A DNA stretch of 64,000 nucleotides from DASZBX01 sp035943635 (lineage in GTDB: Bacteria > Actinomycetota > Actinomycetes > Streptomycetales > Catenulisporaceae): the NCBI GenBank assembly GCA_035943635.1, contig DASZBX010000014.1:22840-86839 (forward strand), in the 5' to 3' direction. Below are positions 60,735 through 64,000 of this stretch, in pieces. How positions within the stretch are numbered: position 1 is the stretch's first letter; each line of letters opens with the position of its first letter. A program made the position numbers and the translations under genes. The notes beneath the pieces are model-generated. The model saw only the letters and a program-made list of their open reading frames with translations. It ran no database searches and was not told the DNA's origin.

Positions 60735-62594
60735 TTACATCCCTCGCTCGACGTCCTGGCGGCTCAGTGCGATGCTGTCGAGCTGGTTGACCGCGTTCAC
60801 GGCCAGGGCCAGGGCCAGCGACGGCTGGTCGTTGGCCTTGGAGCTGGCCCGCTGCATGTCCTCGCGGATCCGCTGCAGGCTGGCCTGCGAGGGCGCGTTG
60901 GCCAGGGCCGGGGTGGACAGCAGCTGCTGGTTGAGCAGGAACTCCGCCTCGCTGACCATGTCCTTGGCGATCCGCACCAGCTCCTGGCTGCGCGCGGCCC
61001 GCTTGCCCAGCGCGCCGGCCGAGGTGACCAGGGCGTCGACCACCGAGGTGGTCATCTGCCAGGACACGCTCCCGTCGCCCTTGTCCGTGGTGTTGAACAC
61101 CCGGTGCGGGTTGTCCCACAGGCCGGTCCCGGTGCCCGCCTCCGGCCGGATCTGCCGGTTCTGCAGATGGTTCCAGGCGGCCGTGGCCAGTTGCAGCAGC
61201 CGGTCGCGGACCGCCGGGTCCCCGGTCAGCCGGGCCAGCTGGCAGGCCCGTTTGAACAATACCGGGGCGAAGTCCCGGACCCGCCAGGCCATCACCACCT
61301 CGATCGGGTCGGTGGTCTCCAGCTCCAGCAGCAGGCCCGGCCAGTGCAGGTCGGCCATCTGGTCCTCGCGCAGCGGCCGCCGGGTGATCCGGGCCCGGTT
61401 GGCCAGGTCGGTCAGCAGGGGTTCGAGCCGGCGCAGGTCGTCCTCGGTGGCGTTGCGCTCGCGCAGGTCCTGGATGACCACCGCGCACACCAGCAGGGAG
61501 AAGTAGTCCGACTCCTCGCCGTCCACGGTCCGCCACGGCAGGTCCTCCAGCGGCCAGGACTCGCCGAACCGGGCCAGCACGGACCAGTACCGCTGGGTCA
61601 GGTCGCGCCGGATGCTCAGGGCCGCGGCCAGCCGCTCCTGCTCCTCGTTGAGCAGGCCCAGGACCCGGGTGCGCTCGTTGACCAGCTGCTCGATCGCGTC
61701 GACGGCCTGCATGGTGAAGTACAGGAACGGCGCCGAGGCGGCCACCCCGGCGGTCTGCCGGCCGATCTCCTCGTCCTGCGAGCGCAGGTCGATCACGGGC
61801 GCGTCGCTGGCGATCCCCCAGGTCCAGCCGATCTCGAAGAGCAGGTCCGGGTCTTCGAGCTCGCCGGCCTTCTGCACGCCGAGCCGGGCCTCGCCCAGTC
61901 GCCCGCGGACCGCCTCCATCAGTTCGGTGAACTGCGCGACGATCAGCCGCTGCGGGACCTCGTCCTGGTTGATCAGGTTGAGCAGGTTGCGCCCGTAGTC
62001 GGAGTCGGGGATCAGCAGGTTGAGGGTGAACGCGCGCAGCATGCCGACCAGGGCGGCGGTCAGCCGCCGGCTGAGCGAGGCGCGCAGCTTGGTCAGCCGC
62101 GGATGCAGGGCGCTGCGCTGCGGGAGCTTGTCGTCGTACTCGTCGATGAAGCCCATCGCGGACAGACACAGGGTGATGGACGAGATGTACGACGGCACCA
62201 GGTGCAGCAGCCGCTGGTCGTCCGGGACGGCCTCGGCCGGGTCCTTCGCGGTGATCAGCTCGCCGCCGCTGAAGTCGCAGGTGCCGTCCGGGTTGGTGTA
62301 GCGGCCGGCGAACTCCTCCAGCGCGCCGACCAGGACCCGCGGGATCTGGGCGTTGCCGCCGAACGCGGCCAGCGCGCCGGCCGCGTCCGGGGAGATGTCG
62401 TTGACGTCCTCCAGCCGCAGCTCCGGCATCTCGGTGGCCGGCAGCAGGAAGCACAACAGCTGCTGGGCGTCCGAGATCGAGTTGCTGCCGTGCGCGTCGC
62501 CCCAGCTCCACCTGCCCTCGCGCATGGTGAACTCCGCGGCGACGGCCCAGATGTCGAGCAGGCGGCGACGAGGCTGGATGTTCTCGCTACGCAT
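60735..62594 (-). CDS. SCO2524-family-like large helical protein
   Basis: This 619-residue, mostly helical, soluble protein has no known catalytic motif. Landmarks are LLDIWAVAAEFTMREGRWSW at the start, NSISDAQQLLCFLLPATEMP, NDISPDAAGALAAFG, RLLHLVPSYISSITLCLSAM, WQMTTSVVDALVTSAGAL and a final SLALALAVNAVNQLDS. The repeated helical pairs suggest a scaffold. The ATG 62594 has AAGGAG about 10 bases upstream. It is translationally linked to the ATPase gene. Confidence 0.72.
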   Translation of the reverse strand: MRSENIQPRRRLLDIWAVAAEFTMREGRWSWGDAHGSNSISDAQQLLCFLLPATEMPELRLEDVNDISPDAAGALAAFGGNAQIPRVLVGALEEFAGRYTNPDGTCDFSGGELITAKDPAEAVPDDQRLLHLVPSYISSITLCLSAMGFIDEYDDKLPQRSALHPRLTKLRASLSRRLTAALVGMLRAFTLNLLIPDSDYGRNLLNLINQDEVPQRLIVAQFTELMEAVRGRLGEARLGVQKAGELEDPDLLFEIGWTWGIASDAPVIDLRSQDEEIGRQTAGVAASAPFLYFTMQAVDAIEQLVNERTRVLGLLNEEQERLAAALSIRRDLTQRYWSVLARFGESWPLEDLPWRTVDGEESDYFSLLVCAVVIQDLRERNATEDDLRRLEPLLTDLANRARITRRPLREDQMADLHWPGLLLELETTDPIEVVMAWRVRDFAPVLFKRACQLARLTGDPAVRDRLLQLATAAWNHLQNRQIRPEAGTGTGLWDNPHRVFNTTDKGDGSVSWQMTTSVVDALVTSAGALGKRAARSQELVRIAKDMVSEAEFLLNQQLLSTPALANAPSQASLQRIREDMQRASSKANDQPSLALALAVNAVNQLDSIALSRQDVERGM

Positions 62595-62710
62595 CTCGGA
62601 TCGCGCTCCTTCGTCGGCGGCGTACCGCCCATCGTATCCGGCCTCTTATGTCGTGTGGCGGCTCGGCGCCGGGGTCGCCCGCAGCGCCGGCCGGCCGGGC
62701 CGCGGGCGGG

Positions 62711-63505
62711 TCACCGGGCCAGCCCGGTGGCCACCAGCATCCCGGTATAACCGGGCCGCAGCGGGGCCGGCCGGGTCTCCACCCGGTGCACGGCCACCTG
62801 CTCGGCCAGGGGTTCCAGCGCCCGGCGCACCTCGGCCTCGCCGACCGAGGTGGCCGGGAACGGCACCCGGCCCACCGAGTAGCCCACCGAGCGCTCCATG
62901 AAGGCGCACGCGAACGGGCCGCCGGGGCGCACCGCCCGGACGAACCCGCGGACCGCGGCGGCGAACTCGGCCGGGTCCGGGGAGATCGACTCGGCCACGA
63001 AGAACATGGTGGCCAGGTCCCAGGCCGCCGCGGGCAGGTCGAACACGCTGCCCTGCTCGACCTCGGCCCGCTCGGCCAGCGCGGCGGCCGCCGCGGCGAA
63101 GTCCCCGTGCCGGTCCTGCGGGGAGACCACCTGCCAGAACGGGCGCCACTGGTCCGGCAGCGCGACGGTGGTCCGGCGCAGCCAGCCCACGTTCGCGGCC
63201 GAGTACTCGCGCAGGGTCAGGCTGGTGCAGTACGGCAGCATGGCCAGCGACGGGTACAGGTTCGGGCCGGCCCCGATGTCCAGGCCGGAGAGCCCGTGCG
63301 GGCCGGCGGTCCGGGCGAACCACGCGCTGACCAGTTCCAGGATCTCCCGGTCGTCGGCCCGCAGGGTGGTGTAGTTGTGCTCCCAGTAGTGGTGCGGGTC
63401 GAACTCGTCCCAGCGGAACTCCGCGTTGCGCGCCGGAGCGGCCGGGCGCAGGTCCGGGTCCGGCCGGCCGGAGTCCACGGGGGCGGGGTCGTGCATGATG
63501 TGCAT
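62711..63505 (-). CDS. SAM-dependent methyltransferase (SCO2525-like)
   Basis: This class I methyltransferase of about 264 residues has the SAM motif GLDIGAGPNLYPSLAMLP, an acidic LREYSAANVGWLRR (ribose contact), EQGSVFDLPAAAWDLATMFF and ESISPDPAEFAAAVRGFVRA. The opening FDPHHYWEHNYTTLRADDRE resembles NNMT/PNMT-type methyltransferases. I chose ATG 63505; the same frame stays open to GTG 63778, which overlaps the preceding gene's stop, so a longer form of 355 residues is possible though its extra part looks non-conserved. Confidence 0.82.
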   Translation of the reverse strand: MHIMHDPAPVDSGRPDPDLRPAAPARNAEFRWDEFDPHHYWEHNYTTLRADDREILELVSAWFARTAGPHGLSGLDIGAGPNLYPSLAMLPYCTSLTLREYSAANVGWLRRTTVALPDQWRPFWQVVSPQDRHGDFAAAAAALAERAEVEQGSVFDLPAAAWDLATMFFVAESISPDPAEFAAAVRGFVRAVRPGGPFACAFMERSVGYSVGRVPFPATSVGEAEVRRALEPLAEQVAVHRVETRPAPLRPGYTGMLVATGLAR

Positions 63506-63774
63506 GGAGGTCCCTACTGGGCTCAGCGGCGCGTGCTGGTGCGGGCCGGTCTCGGTGGGTGCGGCGTGGCGGGATTGCGCCGACTCCGGCAGCGGAGTTG
63601 ACGGATCGTCACCCCATGCTATGCCCCCGGGGGCCGCCTCGGCACCGCTTCCGCGGGTGTCCGGATCCCGAACCGCCCGGGACGGTGAACCGGCCCCCGG
63701 CGCGCCGCGCGCCCCGTCCCGGCCCGGGCGCCCGCGGCCCGCGCGGACCGGCCCGGGCGCCGTCCCGGCCATGG

Positions 63775-64000
63775 TCACCCGCTGCCGGGCGCGCTCATGA
63801 TCAGCCGGTCGGCCCGCGGACCGTAGTAGTCGGTCCGGTACTCCACCACCCGGAACCCGAGGCTCTCGTACAGGTGGATGGCCGGGTCGTTGTCCGGCTC
63901 CACCGCCAGCTGCACCCGCCGGGCGCCGTCGTCCCGGATCCGGCGCAGCGTCTCGCGGGCCAGGTCCCGGCCGTAGCCGCCGCCGCGCAGCCCGGGGGTG
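63775..64000 (-). CDS. GNAT-family N-acetyltransferase, 5' end outside window
   Basis: The visible 74 residues contain the acetyl-CoA-binding motif A LRGGGYGRDLARETLRRI and motif B QLAVEPDNDPAIHLYESLGF, followed by RVVEYRTDYYGPRADRLIMS. The N-terminal half lies beyond the right edge. The position just upstream of the methyltransferase suggests it may be the first or second gene of the operon. Confidence 0.88.
   Translation of the reverse strand, partial: TPGLRGGGYGRDLARETLRRIRDDGARRVQLAVEPDNDPAIHLYESLGFRVVEYRTDYYGPRADRLIMSAPGSG

Noticed and set aside
63506..63778. N-terminal 91-residue extension of the methyltransferase from GTG 63778
   Set aside because: The frame is open and overlaps the upstream stop, but the extension is Gly/Ala/Pro/Arg-rich without motifs, and ATG 63505 gives the usual family length. 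Kept as an alternative only.

Overview
The window is very GC-rich DNA from a filamentous-type actinobacterium. Most genes have strong G/C third positions, GTG starts and GTGA/TGATG overlaps. From memory, the core gene order (trpD, ctaE-qcrCAB, NlpC/P60, PimB-type glycosyltransferase, fadD, SRPBCC, ArsA-like, ROK glucokinase, esterase, plsC, pfkA, trpEG, DAHP synthase, bfr/bfd) follows the Streptomyces coelicolor SCO2113-SCO2151 neighbourhood, so a Streptomyces or Catenulispora relative is likely. I cannot name the genus.

Layout. 1-12 kb: the end of an L,D-transpeptidase, trpD, a receiver-like protein, the cytochrome c oxidase III / bc1 operon ctaE-qcrC-qcrA-qcrB, a stand-alone AsnC ligand domain, a rhomboid remnant, a NYN-domain protein and a secreted NlpC/P60 hydrolase. 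12-22.5 kb: an accessory stretch inserted into the core order. It holds an immunity-like HEAT protein, TetR/DUF1772, a broken globin/LysR pair, two different MITE-like repeats placed end to end, FabV-type enoyl reductase, TetR/quinone reductase, a DinB protein, a SoxR-like regulator with an MFS pump, and an RloA/RloB (AbiL-like) putative phage-defence operon with an unusually AT-rich promoter. 22.5-36.6 kb: core glycolipid and central metabolism (GT87, PimB-like, FadD, ROK glucokinase, PlsC, RibA, PfkA), interrupted by a broken ADH/TetR pair and a third repeat copy.

36.7-49 kb: a ROK regulator, a permease fragment, then a tryptophan unit transcribed leftward: a WWW leader peptide and attenuator, a fused TrpE-TrpG, and TrpRS. 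It is followed by a TetR/MFS pair with two clear operators, aldo-keto reductase, class II DAHP synthase and threonine aldolase. The aromatic genes fit together: DAHP synthase feeds chorismate, TrpEG and TrpD use it, and TrpRS consumes the product. 49-56 kb: an HNH protein with histone-H1-like repeats, an APH-like kinase, a Fic remnant, a second TetR/MFS pair with four operator copies, and bacterioferritin plus its ferredoxin behind an iron box.

56.3-64 kb: a tightly coupled leftward operon of poorly characterised actinobacterial proteins (methyltransferase, 619-residue protein, variant P-loop ParA/MinD-like ATPase, two further unknown proteins). As I recall them, these match the conserved SCO2521-SCO2525 families. 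A membrane-anchored protein with a possible degenerate PLD-like domain follows. This cluster and the ~210-bp structured repeats are the best candidates for undescribed biology. Three repeat copies are present. Where I compared the arms of the outer and innermost stems, their differences are G-U wobbles on one strand.
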